Below, in pieces: positions 11,011-22,436 of a stretch of DNA of 64,000 nucleotides (its first letter is position 1; every line of letters starts with the position of its first letter). The stretch is taken from the NCBI GenBank assembly GCA_963971225.1, contig OZ020269.1, forward strand, positions 106,277,486 to 106,341,485, given 5' to 3'. The notes under the pieces were generated by a model. It was not told the origin of the DNA, ran no database searches, and saw only the letters and a program-made list of their open reading frames with translations. Both the position numbers and the translations under genes were made by a program. The DNA comes from Melieria omissa. Lineage: Eukaryota; Arthropoda; Insecta; Diptera; Ulidiidae.

Positions 11011-12332
11011 TTATTTGAATGTTTTCAAAATTTCGGATATTCTCTTTTTAATTTTCAAAAAACATAGTCTGACTGTCAAATAGTAACTACGTCTTTTCTC
11101 TTCGAAACTTCGTGAAAATTGATCCATGGGTCCTACAACTAATTCACAGTACTCACATCTTTGAAGGAGGTTTCACTACTTTCTATCATCGATTTACTGA
11201 TGTTTGCCTAAAGTTTGAAATCTTTCTATGACTGATCAGTAGGCTATCCTAACCTCAACCTATCCTAACAACAAAAATGCGGCATCTCAAACCAGCCGTT
11301 GACACAAATCAGATTTTCGTCAAAAGGCTTTGAAATAGAATTCGGTAAAAACAAATTACTTTAAAAAATTTAAAAAAGCTGTAGCGACAAGGTTAAGCTA
11401 AGCATTCGATACATTAGCTTAGCACACCCTGTAACTGATATCCAATTGTAACATTGTAACATTTCTAAAACGACATTTTGTGAGCTCAGCAACAAACCCA
11501 ACAGCAACAATAACAACAACTGGTGGCAATAAATTCCAGCCAAAATGACGTTCAAGTATTTATCAATTAACCAAACCAGACAGACAGACGACAATGACAA
11601 CAACAACAACGATAATGACAGCTGAAAATTAAACCCGAAAATGTGCACAACGCAATTCGCGCTTTGCTCCCAGCGCTCAGCTCAGCTGTTGGGAATTATG
11701 CAGACGTCGATGATGTTGATGTTGATGACGATGATGATGATGTTGATGATGATGCTGTGGATTGTAATGACAATAACAATGACGACAATGACGAGGTTTA
11801 CGTTGCGCCTGAATGTTCAGACGACGCAACGACAACGTAAATGAAATTCAATGTGAAATTTGATGCCAGCACTCAAGGATACAGCAACACTACCAAGAGA
11901 GTTATTCTTATTGTTGTTGTTGTTGTTTGCGACAACGTGCTGGCACAGGCCATGAGCGCCGGTATCACGTCGCCGATACTCAAGCAACATAATTACATGG
12001 CACATGCAACGCATCGCTCCATGGACACACACTGCTGCTGCTGTACTTTATATCGTTGTTGTTGTTGTTGTTGTTGAAGTTATTGTTGTGGTTGGGTTGC
12101 GCGTAGTGTGTGGTGCGTGTGTGCATGTCAACTCGACGCTGTGTTAATTAAAAAAACAATGAAATTATGCAAACCCGTTGCTGTCCCACTGACCGCGTCA
12201 ACGTCTGACAACGCAGCGGCAAAGGGCGCAAGAAGTGACGTTGTTGACATTGACAGGTGTGGGAGTGAAAATGGACACCTCGCCTCAGCCAATCATAAAC
12301 CCAGCCGAATCTCAGTTCTGCATACAACTCAC
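11011..12332 (-). other. EcR: EcR intron sequence downstream of exon A2
   Basis: Non-coding sequence directly downstream, on the EcR strand, of the second A-specific exon. It contains GAT/GTT repeats at about 11705-11800 and a (GTT)n run at 12055-12077. The exons for the DNA-binding and hormone-binding domains are not found here or anywhere lower in the window, so the intron is longer than 12.3 kb. Confidence 0.6.
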
Positions 12333-12511
12333 CAGTTTTTCCATTGGGGCTGTACGGATCGTAGCTGCCGGCCGACATTGGCGAGGCGTAGCCGTTCGAC
12401 ATGTTGGCGCTGTAGCTGTGATTCTGCGAGCCCGGCGAGGGGCTCAGCGGCGGCGCCGAACTGGGCACACTGCCCGGACTAGGTGTGGTCGACAGCCATT
12501 CGTCGGGCGGA
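12333..12511 (-). CDS. EcR: Ecdysone receptor isoform A, second A-specific coding exon
   Basis: This exon encodes the Ser/Pro-rich end of the A-specific N-terminal (A/B) region of the ecdysone receptor, the nuclear receptor that binds 20-hydroxyecdysone with its partner Ultraspiracle. It reads P-P-D-E-W-L-S-T-T-P-S-P-G-S-V, then S-A-P-P-L-S-P-S-P-G-S-Q-N-H-S-Y, then N-M-S-N-G-Y-A-S-P-M-S-A-G-S and Y-D-P-Y-S-P-N-G-K-T. This is nearly identical to Drosophila EcR-A just before the common region. The acceptor (ttgctttgcag) precedes 12511 and the donor GTGAGT occupies 12332-12327. It starts in phase 2 and ends in phase 1, the phase needed to enter the common exon that begins G-R-D-D-L-S in Drosophila. 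The common exon lies outside the window. Confidence 0.95.
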
Positions 12512-12609
12512 CTGCAAAGCAAACGACAACAAATCAGTCCCGAGTTCAAATGGGTCAAGGTCAGCGCTGCCGCTGCAGCTGCAGTCGGTGACGCACAGCC
12601 ACTACTCAC
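12512..12609 (-). other. EcR: 98-nt intron between the two EcR-A exons
   Basis: It has donor GTGAGT at 12609-12604 and acceptor ...ttgctttgcag ending at 12512. Splicing joins GG to T to restore a glycine codon and keeps the frame. Reading through it gives a stop at once (TGA at 12608-12606), so retention would truncate the protein. Confidence 0.9.
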
Positions 12610-13607
12610 CCCTCCAGACGTGCACGCTTCGACGGCACAAAGACCAGATGTCCGTTGGCGCTGCTGCCACCACCAACACCAACACCAACGCCCGCACCAG
12701 CGCCGGTGGTGATGACCAGCGCGCCCTGTGTTGACGTCGCTGTGGCCGTTGCATTGCTGCCCGCGGCGCCGGCACCGGCCACAACCAGATTCAGACTGTT
12801 GACAGCGTTCAGATGTTGCACAGCGATGGCAGTGGGCGTGCTGCCGCTCGCACCTGACGCAGCACTGGCGGCTGCCAGCGACGTGGATGCCGAAGTGCCG
12901 CCCAGTTTGGCGCTCGCTGCACTGGCTGCGACACTTACGGGCGTGTTGATTGTTAGGGCAATAATGTTGCTGCTGTTGTTGTTGTTGCTCATATTGCTAT
13001 GTTTGTTGTGCTTGTGATTGCTCTTGTTGCTGCTGCTGTTGTTGCCTTTGCTGAGCGCAGTCAGCGCAATGACGTCACGCTGCTGCGGCTCCGCTTTCAG
13101 GGCAGTCGAGATGATTTTGATTTTCTCCTCGACGGAAGACGCCACCACGTTGGTGATGGGCACGAGCGTTGTGTTGCTGACGATGGCAATGGTATTCGAG
13201 GCATTCGGAATTGTTGCTGGGCGCTGCGTCACATGCGCAACGTGGTGAGAATGTTGCTGTTGTTGATGGTGATGCTGCTGCTGCGGCTGGTGTGAGGCGC
13301 TGGAAGCGGCGCTGCCATTCAGCTCGACCGCCGCATCGCTGATGTGCAGCGATATTGCTGCCTGCTGACCACCAGCGCCGCCGCCGCTGCTGCTGCTGCC
13401 GCTACCGCCTGTTGCTGATCCAGCGGCGGCGGCGGCAGCGGCAGCATTCAGTTGTTGCTGCAGCAAAATGTGACTGGGAATTGCTTGTGTGGTATGTTGC
13501 TGCTGGCTAGTGGATTGTTGCGATTGTTGTTGCGATTGCGATTGCGTTGATTGTTGCTGTTGCTGTTGTTGCACATTCAAGCGGTACATCATGGATGATA
13601 AATTCAT
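12610..13607 (-). CDS. EcR: Ecdysone receptor isoform A, first coding exon
   Basis: This exon encodes about 332 residues of the A-isoform-specific transactivation region. Landmarks shared with Drosophila EcR-A are I-P-S-H-I-L-L-Q-Q-Q-L (residues 43-53), L-K-A-E-P (170-174, a psi-K-x-E SUMO-type motif where Drosophila has I-K-I-E-P) and A-N-G-H-L-V-F-V-P-S-K-R-A-R-L (317-331, Drosophila ANGHLVLVPNKRPRL). Between them the fly-typical poly-Gln, poly-Ala, Gly/Ser, His/Gln and Asn/Ser runs make it longer than its Drosophila counterpart. The start is the first in-frame ATG (MNLSSMMYR) at 13607, with G at -3. The open frame continues upstream to 13742 without another ATG. The exon ends ...CTGGAGGG before donor GTGAGT, phase 2. 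No zinc finger or ligand domain is in this exon, as expected. Confidence 0.93.
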
Positions 13608-13612
13608 TGCAT
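13604..13612 (-). promoter_or_regulatory. Two-codon uORF overlapping the EcR-A start
   Basis: On the minus strand the sequence is ATGCAATGA. The upstream ATG-CAA-TGA frame ends in a TGA that overlaps the proposed EcR-A ATG by two bases (ATGA). Such minimal uORFs can allow termination-reinitiation or reduce initiation. Whether it is used depends on the true transcript start. Confidence 0.5.
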
Positions 13613-14246
13613 GTGGGAGGCGCGCAGTACAAACGTGAACTTGTGTTGGTGGTTGGTGTGTTTTGTTGTTGTTGTTAATATTGCTCACACTATTGCAGTT
13701 GTTGTTGTTGTTGTTGTTGATGTAGTAACAATTTATTTGTTATTGTTCGCATTGTTGCTGCTGACATCATCGACACGGTCGCCATCGTCGTCATCGCTAT
13801 CGTTGCCTGCAACATTTTGCCCTTTTCACATTTTCTGTCAGCAACAACAACTCAAACCCAAACAGGTGACGAACGCACGCACTCGGCTCTCGCTATCACT
13901 GTTGCTTTGCTTGTGTGCGTGTGTGTGTGTATGTATTGCGGTATGTAGGTGTGTGTGTGTGTTTGTCTCTTCCGACCCAGTTAAAAGGTCAACGTAGTTA
14001 TTCAAGTCGGCTTATAAGGTGGCGTCGACAATTCTGGCCCAACTGCAAAGAGAAAAGATACGAGAAAACTGTGAGAAATAAGAAAACTGTAATCATAAGA
14101 AAAGGAAATGAGGGAAAATGCAGACAGATTAGGTCATTGTGTTCATAAGTCAAAAGAACTAACGCGTCCTTAGATGTGTTGAAGTATTTGAAGACACTCA
14201 GGTGACTGGCGAAACCCCTCAATATCCGAATTTATATTTTGTGTAA
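13613..14246 (-). other. EcR: EcR-A upstream leader or intron
   Basis: This region is GTT/CAA-rich with a GT microsatellite at about 13916-13965. A possible minus-strand 3' splice site (pyrimidine-rich stretch then ctgacag, AG at 13836-13835) lies 228 nt upstream of the proposed start codon. If used, the coding exon would begin at 13834 and include that leader. This is a guess from consensus only. Confidence 0.3.
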
Positions 14247-14830
14247 CCTGTTGTATCGTATCATATCGTATGGTATTGAATCGTTCGTATCGTATCGTAT
14301 CGTTTCGTATCGTATCGTATCTTATCGTATCGTATCGTATCGTATCGTATCGTATCGTATCGTATCGTATCGTATCGTATCGTATCGTTTCGTATCGTAT
14401 CGTATCGTATCTTATCGTATCGTATCGTATCGTATCGTATCGTATCGTATCGTATCGTATCGTATCGTATCGTATCGCATCGTATCGTTTCGTTTCGTAT
14501 CGTTTCGTTTCGTATCGTATCGTATCGTATCGTATCGTTTCGTTTCGTATCGTATCGTACCGTATCATATCGTATCGTATCGTTTCGTATCGTATCTTAT
14601 CGTATCGTATCGTATCGTATCGTACCGTATCGCATCGTATCGTACCGTATCGCATCGTATCGTATCGTATCGTATCGTATCGTTTCGTATCGTATTGTAT
14701 CGTATCGTATCGTATCGTATCGTATCGTATCGTATCGTATCGTATCGTATCGTATCGTATCGTATCGCTTCGCATCGTATCGTATCGTTTCGTATCGTAT
14801 TGTATCGCATCGTATTGTATCGCATCGCTA
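14247..14830. repeat. (CGTAT)n pentanucleotide array
   Basis: About 580 bp of nearly pure CGTAT (TATCG) units with scattered CGTTT, CTTAT, CGCAT and CGTAC variants. All frames on both strands are open because the unit contains no stop, which produces long spurious open frames. It fades into pyrimidine-rich cctatcc sequence to about 14945. Confidence 0.97.
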
Positions 14831-14945
14831 TCCTATCCTACCATATCCTATCCCTTCAGAATCATATCCCATTTTATTCGATTCTCCTTCTCTTCCTTCT
14901 TCTTCTTCCTTTTCCTATCTCCTATCCTATCCCATACTTCCCTAT

Positions 14946-16259
14946 GATTTAATCTCCTGTTCCACGCATTTACACAAAGTAGCTCATCAAAGATTCTAGG
15001 TCAGAACACTAAAATTTCTTGTATATAGTCAGACTTACATATGTATATACTACAAATACATATATCGTTATGTGCCCATATTCATTCTTAAATGGGCATT
15101 GCATTCGTCTATGTTTTGCAATCATCAATTGCACTTCGTAAGCAATGATTTTTTATTATATGTTGCCATCGGTTCGGTTGCACTCGCTGCGTCATTTCGA
15201 CACTCTTTCCAACCGACCGCTCACTGTCAAAGTGAAAGTATGTGTGACACTGACACAAACACACACACACACTTTCAACTTACTCACTATCCCATATGTG
15301 GCATTGAAGTTTTCATTCCTCCCACCAGTTTTCTCTCTCTCACTCTCCCTCTCCGAGTGCTTTCAAACATTCGGCGAAAGGACATACCGACGGACAACAG
15401 ACATTGTGGCGTCTACACTTTAAGGACAGCAAGCAAAAACATAGAGACTTCTACCTCGCGGGGATAATATTTGTAATGCTCTTTGAATACAAAACATTGT
15501 AATAGATATTCAAACACACTATGGAACTAAATGGTTTCTGTCGTCGATAGGTATTTTCTAGCTATTTTTAAACACTCGAATGAGGTTTATTTATATGAAA
15601 TAACAATAATAACTCGTTTTATTATATCACATTTACCAGTTACAATGCACTGCACAGTACAAACTATAAATATTTGATGCACAAAAGTGTCGTTGATTGC
15701 GTTTTGTGTGCAACTCATGCAGCAAATACGGAACCACAGAGTGTCCCAATTATGGGTTCGAACGAGTGATAACTGGTTCGTGCGTCAGCTACGACGAGAG
15801 AGTCGAAGAGATAGTGGCAACTTGTGGTCAATGTTGCTTCATTCATAGCGCATTTGACTGGATAGTGTTGTGTGAATCGAAAAGTAAGATAAAAATTAAA
15901 AATCATTTCAGATACTGAAAGAAAGCTGAGAATAAAGTTATTTGGACGAATTTAATGGGGAGTGAATTTGACTTAGCATAGAGTCTACCAGTCAGTGGTC
16001 ATTTGGCATCAATGCTGCTGCGTTTGGACTGAATCTGGATAGGTTTTGTGAAAATATGAACAAAGTTAATGGACTAGAAATGAGTTAAACTAATACAGAG
16101 TGAATTTGACTCAGCTTACAGTGAGTTCTCTAAGACATGACAATGCTTGGAATACCTCTTGCTTGGAAAACCTGCAAGTTTCTTACGCATTCGAACTACA
16201 TTCAAGAAACTAACCCAAGATGAGCTGAAAGCAAAAGAGGGCGCTAAATTTGGCCCAAC
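14946..16259. other. Non-coding, no gene recognised
   Basis: Intron-like AT-rich DNA with a CA tract at about 15255-15273 and a CT-rich tract near 15330-15355. The small open frames show no recognisable domain. Confidence 0.45.
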
Positions 16260-17350
16260 TTAAATTTTTGTCGTTCTAGAGGACTTCTCCCAATAAAAAT
16301 GGATCAGGATAGAATTATTATTGATCTTCCTTAAACTTTCGTCGTTCTAGAGAACTTCTCTCAGTAAAAAGAATCAGATTAGAACCATGATTGGTGTTCT
16401 AAAGGGTCAATGTATAATTGGGCCCCACTCAAGAAGGCTGGGTTTGCTTTCTAATGACTTCTTACCAAGCTATATGCGCGAGAAGGGAAAAGAAAACGCA
16501 CTTCGTCGTCTTTGCATTTATACCGCCTTATCTAGAATTGGGCAACATCTTTTTCGACTATCTAGGGAATACTGCCGATAAAACTATTTACAGTCCACAC
16601 AGCCAAGGCTTCGTTAAGAGTTCAAAGAGGTTCACTGAGTGAGCAAACTCAAGCTCGATTGATTGTGGTATCACAATGTATCTTTATGGCTTAAGTTGGC
16701 TCCACCTTGGGACAGCCACTCCTATGTACCCATCCACTTTATCTAGAAGAAGGAAGACTTAGCTGGGCAACTTCTTTTTCGACTATCTAGGGAATGCAGT
16801 CGATAGAACTATTCACAGTCTACTAAGGTTCTTTAGGGGTTCAAACTGGTTCAATTAGTGAGCGAACTAAAGCTGGATTGATTGGGGTATCACAATGCGC
16901 CTTTTATGTTCTAAATGGGCTCCGCCTTGGGAATACCACTCCTATGTACCTATTATCTAAAAGAAGAATGACTCACTTAGGCTACTTATTCTTCGACAAT
17001 CTAGGGCATCGAGCCGAGAGGACTATTCACTGTCTACGAGGCTTCGTACGGAGCTCAAACAAGTTCAATTAGTGAAAGAACTGGAAGCTGAATTGATCAT
17101 GCTATCAAAATGGGCCTTTATAGACGCTCCGCCTTGGGAATGCTACTCCTAAGTACCTACATATATTATCTAAGAGAAGGAAGACTCACCTTGGCATCTT
17201 CTTCTTAGACTTTCTAGGGGATGCAGCCGATGGGACTAATCACAGCCTATTTGGCTTTGATAAGAGTTCAAACAGGTTCAATGAATAAGCAGACTTAAGC
17301 TCTATTGATTGTGGTATCACAGGAGGACTTTACGGCTTAAGTTGGCACCA
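16260..17350. repeat. Degenerate tandem array, ~215-bp unit
   Basis: Four or more diverged copies recur near 16557, 16785, 16998 and 17210. Each has ctatctagggaatgcagccg, gactattcacagtctac, ggttcaattagtgagc, attgtggtatcacaatg, gctccgccttgggaa and cctatgtacc. The 'ggtatcacaatg' part resembles LINE tails elsewhere in the window, so the unit may have arisen from a fragment of one. Confidence 0.65.
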
Positions 17351-18598
17351 CCTTGGGGCTACCTTACTGGCCTATATAGTCTACCGGAAAAGCTAAAAGT
17401 GGGAGAAACTAACGCAGCATTTAGTCAGAAATCATTAGTTTCTGAGGTCTAAATAGTGCAGCAGCTAAATAGTGCGACCTTTCACAGGTTCAATAACCTC
17501 TAACGTCAATTACTGAATCTATTTATGTATATACATAGATACAAATATACATATCATATATACAAATACATATAGATATGTATTGAATGTAAAGAGTGCA
17601 ACCCTCACTGTAACCAACGCACATTATTGGATTAAAATGTAGAAAACGAGACCAAGTCAAGTGAAAAAGAGTGTTGCCAGACTTTTAAAGCAATTTTAAC
17701 GTTAGAAAAACACAGAACACTGAATCCAAATGCTATATTATAGAACCTAACCCAACAAAAAAACATTGACCAACTACCCAACAAAAATGTAGTAAGAACC
17801 ACCAACGTATCGATAGAACTATTTCAATATTTGCCTTTTCTTCAAACACTTTCTCTCTCCCTCTCTCCTTCCCTGCCATCAAGGCGCTGGCACTTACAAA
17901 TATTCCAATGTCCATTGCATGACAATCGCCGACGAACAAACAATCGTGCCGACGTCAATTGCAACAAAGTGCCGCAAGTGCCGACGACCGACCGTACACG
18001 ACACACGAGATGCGAATCCCCATGCACGAGCCCCAAAAAAAACGCAGTCGTTATTGTTGTAATGATTTGTTATTACTACAATTGTATTGTATTGTTGTTA
18101 TTGTTATTGGACGCCTACGCCCACCGTATGCAACGCTGCAGTGCCCGAGCTGCATTACACGACTGCATTGACCTAATTTTGCGAGGGTTGCTGGGTGTTG
18201 GGTGCGGTGCGAATGGAGCATTTGATGATTGTTGGTGTGTATTGTTTTCATCATATTGTTGTTGTTGTTATTTATTTACAGTAGAAAGCTGGCGCCAGTG
18301 AAAAAACGAAACGATTGACTATCACTTGAAAAGACATGAGCGGAGAAATTGTTGAGCTTCTATACAAAGAATGGTTTGAATTTTAAGCTACTTGAGAGTG
18401 TGAGGGGTAAACATTCAGAAGCTAAAGAAATTTAAGCATTTCGAATTTTTTTTAGTATTTAAAATGATTTAATTAAACTCAAAACTCCCAAAAAGAATCA
18501 ATAGTCTGTTTCTTTATGTGAGAACACACTCGCTTTAAGATCTGTAAGCTTCACAGTCGTTGTCGTTGTGTTGGCACTGTGACCGCACACGAAACAAG
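17351..18598. other. Non-coding, no gene recognised
   Basis: It holds a (catata/tacata) stretch at about 17525-17585 and GTT/TTG-rich runs near 18050-18110 and 18250. Nothing else can be supported. Confidence 0.4.
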
Positions 18599-18618
18599 GC
18601 CTCCGTGGCGCAATTGGC

Positions 18619-18669
<51 letters not shown>

Positions 18670-18672
18670 GCG
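18599..18672 (+). tRNA. tRNA-Asn (anticodon GTT)
   Basis: The 74-nt gene forms a full cloverleaf. Acceptor GCCTCCG pairs with CGGGGGC, the anticodon GTT lies at 18633-18635 in loop CTGTTAA, and the T arm is GGTGG-TTCAAGC-CCACC. The A and B boxes are intact (B box GGTTCAAGCCC). No intron. A T6 terminator begins at 18680. It differs from the usual fly tRNA-Asn by only a few bases, in the D loop and T loop. It lies on the strand opposite to EcR. Confidence 0.96.
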
Positions 18673-18679
18673 ATCAAAC

Positions 18680-18685
18680 TTTTTT
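18680..18685 (+). terminator. Pol III terminator of tRNA-Asn
   Basis: T6 run eight nucleotides after the discriminator base, a standard pol III stop. Confidence 0.8.
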
Positions 18686-19620
18686 CTTCGCAGGTTTGAT
18701 GACAAAATTAAAGCGATTTTTTTATTTGTTCTTGAGAACTTAGAGGGGAAAACCACTTCAATATTCTGACAAAATGCAATAAAATTACAATGATTTTTTT
18801 ATCTGTTCTTGAAAAGTTAAAGTGTTGGGAAAATGTTCTAATTATTGTAAAATATAATATAATATGAATTTGAATCAAATAATTAATTAACTAAAATAAA
18901 GAAGTTTAAAACTCAAAGAATATTTTGATTTCAGATCTGAAACTATTAAGTCGATTTAATTAGTACAGGTATTTTACTTATTTTATAGTTGTTGTTGATT
19001 TCAGAATAAGATGGAATTGAAGTGAAATCAATCGACCTGCTAAGCCGCTGTCCATCACTGCAGAAACGATGGCTGCGAACTCTTGGTGTCAGGTTCTTTG
19101 ACGAACTTCTCGCAAGGACCAAATGGTAGAATGGAAATCGAATGGTAGAATGGGACTCCGAGTGGAAGTTCATGACGCACACTCCTCCTTTTATAACCCA
19201 ACCGTACCTTATCTAACCTAGTCCCTACTCCCTGATTTCCAGATTTTGTATATAAATTATGAACTTCCAACTCTTGCAGTACTCATACAATGATTTCTTT
19301 ATGAATTATGCAAAAATTTCGTGATTTTTTAAGGTGTTCAAATCTTAGTTCCTCACTTTGAGTGCTTTCGATCATTACAAGCGATGATAATCAGGGTCGG
19401 TGGTCCAAGATCTCTTGTTCAGCAAACGTTTTTACAACAACTAAAACTTTCTTGGCTTCTTTCCAATATTCGTTGAAACTTTCTACTAAACTAATATTTC
19501 TCTATTCTGTCTCCTGAAATTTCCTCTAAGAGATCGAAATTAATGCAAATCTAAAAATAAATCTTGAAATCTGGCAACACTAAATTGCCAGAAAATCTAT
19601 CAATAAATTCTATATTATTT
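18686..19620. other. Non-coding, no gene recognised
   Basis: AT-rich DNA between the tRNA-Asn gene and the TTTTA array. An imperfect ~115-bp direct repeat occurs just after the tRNA (caaaattaaagcgatttttt at about 18703, and caataaaattacaatgattt at about 18776). No gene seen. Confidence 0.4.
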
Positions 19621-20530
19621 TTATTTGAATTTATTTTATTTTATTTTATTTATTTTATATTTTATTTTATTTTATTTTTATTTTTTTATTTTATTTGTTT
19701 CTATTTATTTCATTTTCTTGTCTTTTCTTTTTTATTTTATTTATATTAATTTATTTTATTTAGTTTGTTTTATTTTGTGTTGTTTTATTTTATTTTACTC
19801 TATTTTATTTTATTTCATTTTATTTTATTTTAGTTTATTTTAGTTTATTTTGGTTTTTTTTAGTTTATTTTAGTTTATTTTATTTTATTTTATTTTATTT
19901 TACTTTATTTTATTTTATTTTATTTTATTTTATTTTATTTTATTTTATTTTATTTTATTTTATTTTATTTTATTTTATTTTATTTTATTTTATTTTATTT
20001 TATTTTATTTTATTTTATTTTATTTATGACATTATTTCATTTTAGTTTAATTTATTTCATTTTATTTATTTTATATTTTTTTAGCTTTTATTTTATTTTA
20101 TTTTATTTTATTTTATTTTATTTTATTTGTTTCTATTTATTTCATTTTCTTTTCTTTTTTATTTTATTTAGTTTATTTTATTTTGTGTTGTTTTATTCTA
20201 TTTTATTTTATTTTATTTCAGTTTATTTTAGTTTATTTTATTTTATTTTATTTTATATTATATTATTTTATATTATTTTATTTTATTTTATTTTATTTTA
20301 TTTTATTTTATTTTATTTTATTTTATTTATTTACTTCATTTAATTTTATTTTATTTTATTTATTTTATTTTATTTTGTTTTTTTTTTATTTTATTTTATT
20401 TTATTTAATATATTTTATTATTTCTCTCTTCTATTTATTTTTGTATTTTATTTTGTTTATTTTATTTTTTTATTTTATTTTATTTTGTTTTTTTATTCGT
20501 TTTCTTTATTTTTTTATCTATTTATTTTAG
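19621..20530. repeat. (TTTTA)n pentanucleotide array
   Basis: About 900 bp dominated by ATTTT units. The core, 19877-20025, is virtually pure, and the flanks are decayed and contain a local ~400-bp duplication (compare 19690-19800 with 20100-20215). All apparent Phe/Leu/Tyr-rich open frames are artefacts. Confidence 0.95.
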
Positions 20531-22029
20531 TCCATGTTATTTTATTTTTATTTGAATTCAATCAAAAATATTTTCACTTTTAACTTTTATTAGGTTTCGT
20601 GCTGTTGGTCACAATTTTTATTGCAAATATTTTTTTGCAAATATTTGCTGTGCCCAATGTGGGTTTGTGGAAGTGTCTGCTTGTCGCATTACCCCAGTTT
20701 TCTCACACATTTCCCTATGTCATTATTTTGTTATAATTTCATTTCGTTTGCTATATGTTTTTTTGTTGTCACTCTCTGTTTATTTTCATATTTATTTTGT
20801 GCAAAACTTTTCTGTCACATACATAGAGCGAACGAACGACTGTGAAACAAAATCAAAGCTGAAATTGAAATTGAAATTTCCAACGGAAGTGGGCTAGGAA
20901 ACGCTAACAAACTGCAATGGCAATGTGCAAAAACAAAAACAAAACCAATAAATAAAAATGCAGAAAAATTAAATTAAATGTGCTCATGCAATGTCTCTCC
21001 CTCACTCCCTCTCTCTCTTGTCCCTCTCTCTCTCTCTCTCTGCCTGTCTATCTCTCTAGCTGCAGTCCTCCCACTCTGCGGCTGCTTCGCCGAGGCTGCG
21101 TTGACGTTCGGCGATATCGCTTTCGTTTGGCTTTTCAATTGGTTTTATTTTTTCATGTTGTTGTTTTTGTTTCTACATTTTCTCAGTCACTGCAACGTTG
21201 CCGCATTTCATTCATTCGTCGCCTCGGTCTGGCAACGTTTCGTGTTACGTTTGCGCGATGCGATGCGAAACGTTGGCGGCACACACAGTTTTCTGTGTTC
21301 TAATGGGTTTGTAGGTTCTTCGCTGTCGCTGTTATTGTTGTTGTTGTTAATTTTTTGCATTGCTTGCATCCACTTATTTTTGCCAACTTTGCTTTGCCTG
21401 GCAACTTTCAGTTTTTAACTTATTTTTGCTGTTATGTCTATTTTGTTAGTGGGTTTTTGCCTTTGCTGCATTTTTCCCTTTTATGTCTAAATTTATGTGC
21501 ATAATTTTTATTTTTGCTTCTTGTCAAGTCAACGCGTTTGTGTGTGTGTGTAGTGTGGCAGTAGTTGACTGTGTGTTGTCTGGTGTGGACCTGTTATTTG
21601 TTATTGTTGTTGTTGTTATTGCAGTTTGCGAAATCTGCCAGCCCCTTGCGAACAATTGCAATTGCAGCCGCATTAATATGCCACGCTCGGAAATGTCACA
21701 ATGCCAACCGGAAATGCAACAATGCGTTTGATGAGCGTGAGAGCAGTGTGCCCTCTGTGATGGCGAGCGCTTAGAAAAGACATTTCTAAAAATAGGCAAC
21801 AAAATGTTGTGGAACATTCTGTTGTCATAGTTTGGACGTTGGCGGGTGAAGTGTTAATGTTCGATTAAAAAAATTAGAATAATTTTTTTAAACCCGTCTT
21901 TGAATTAAGTTCTTCTTCTTCTTCTTCTTCTTCTTCGCAGTGGGACAAGTTATTGGCACATTTTGGTTGAATCATTGTTGGCTTTTGACAATAAAGTTGG
22001 ATTATTCATAAAGTTAACTTGTAATTTTT
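20531..22029. other. Non-coding with CT/GAGA tract and TTC microsatellite
   Basis: A CT-rich tract at about 20994-21060 has repeated tctctctc, candidate GAGA-factor sites. A TTC microsatellite lies at 21910-21938 and a GT tract at 21539-21552. Several open frames on both strands have no recognisable domain. Confidence 0.45.
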
Positions 22030-22184
22030 GATAGAGATGAGGTACCCTTCAGTATTCGACGAGCTTTCGAACGGGACAAAAGTGTTGTCAAGTGTTTTGT
22101 ACGTTACTTTGGATTTTTTAAAAGTTCTTAAAGAGATCTGCCAGTTACTCATGAAAAATCAGGAGGCAGCAGTTTTCACTTTAA

Positions 22185-22436
22185 CCCTTATTCTCATACC
22201 CGGGTACCCGGGTGCCCACTGCGATGTATTTTCGTGAAAAAAACTGACAAATAATGAAAATTTTTTTTTTACCTTCCGGATCCTCGTTATTTAGGTGAAA
22301 AGCGAACAAATCATATATTTAAAAAATTTTGTTTTTTAATTAACACAATATTGAAAACTTAAAAATTTCATGAAATGGGTACCCGGGTACCCCGGGTGCC
22401 AAACGACGTTAGTAAGTTTGGGTATGAGAATAAGGG
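22185..22436. mobile_element. piggyBac-type MITE with TTAA duplication
   Basis: 252 bp flanked by TTAA at 22181-22184 and 22437-22440. The terminal inverted repeats are CCCTTATTCTCATACCC, perfect over 17 bp. Both ends carry repeated GGGTACCCGGGT sequence. There is no coding capacity. TTAA duplication and CCCT termini are the hallmarks of the piggyBac superfamily. Confidence 0.85.

Noticed and set aside
12148..12609. 153-codon frame covering the second EcR-A exon as a single gene
   Set aside because: The conserved part stops exactly at the acceptor and donor sites. The extra residues are read from introns.
13608..13688. Extension of EcR-A to a start at 13688
   Set aside because: The triplet there is GTG, not ATG. 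No in-frame ATG exists between it and the upstream stop at 13742.
14170..14952. Long open frames of Ile-Arg-Tyr-Asp and Val-Ser-Tyr-Arg repeats on both strands
   Set aside because: They are translations of the stop-free CGTAT microsatellite in several frames. No start context, codon bias or domain.
19564..20530. Phe/Leu/Tyr-rich frames resembling membrane proteins
   Set aside because: Arise from TTTTA repeats. The hydrophobicity is an artefact of T-rich codons.
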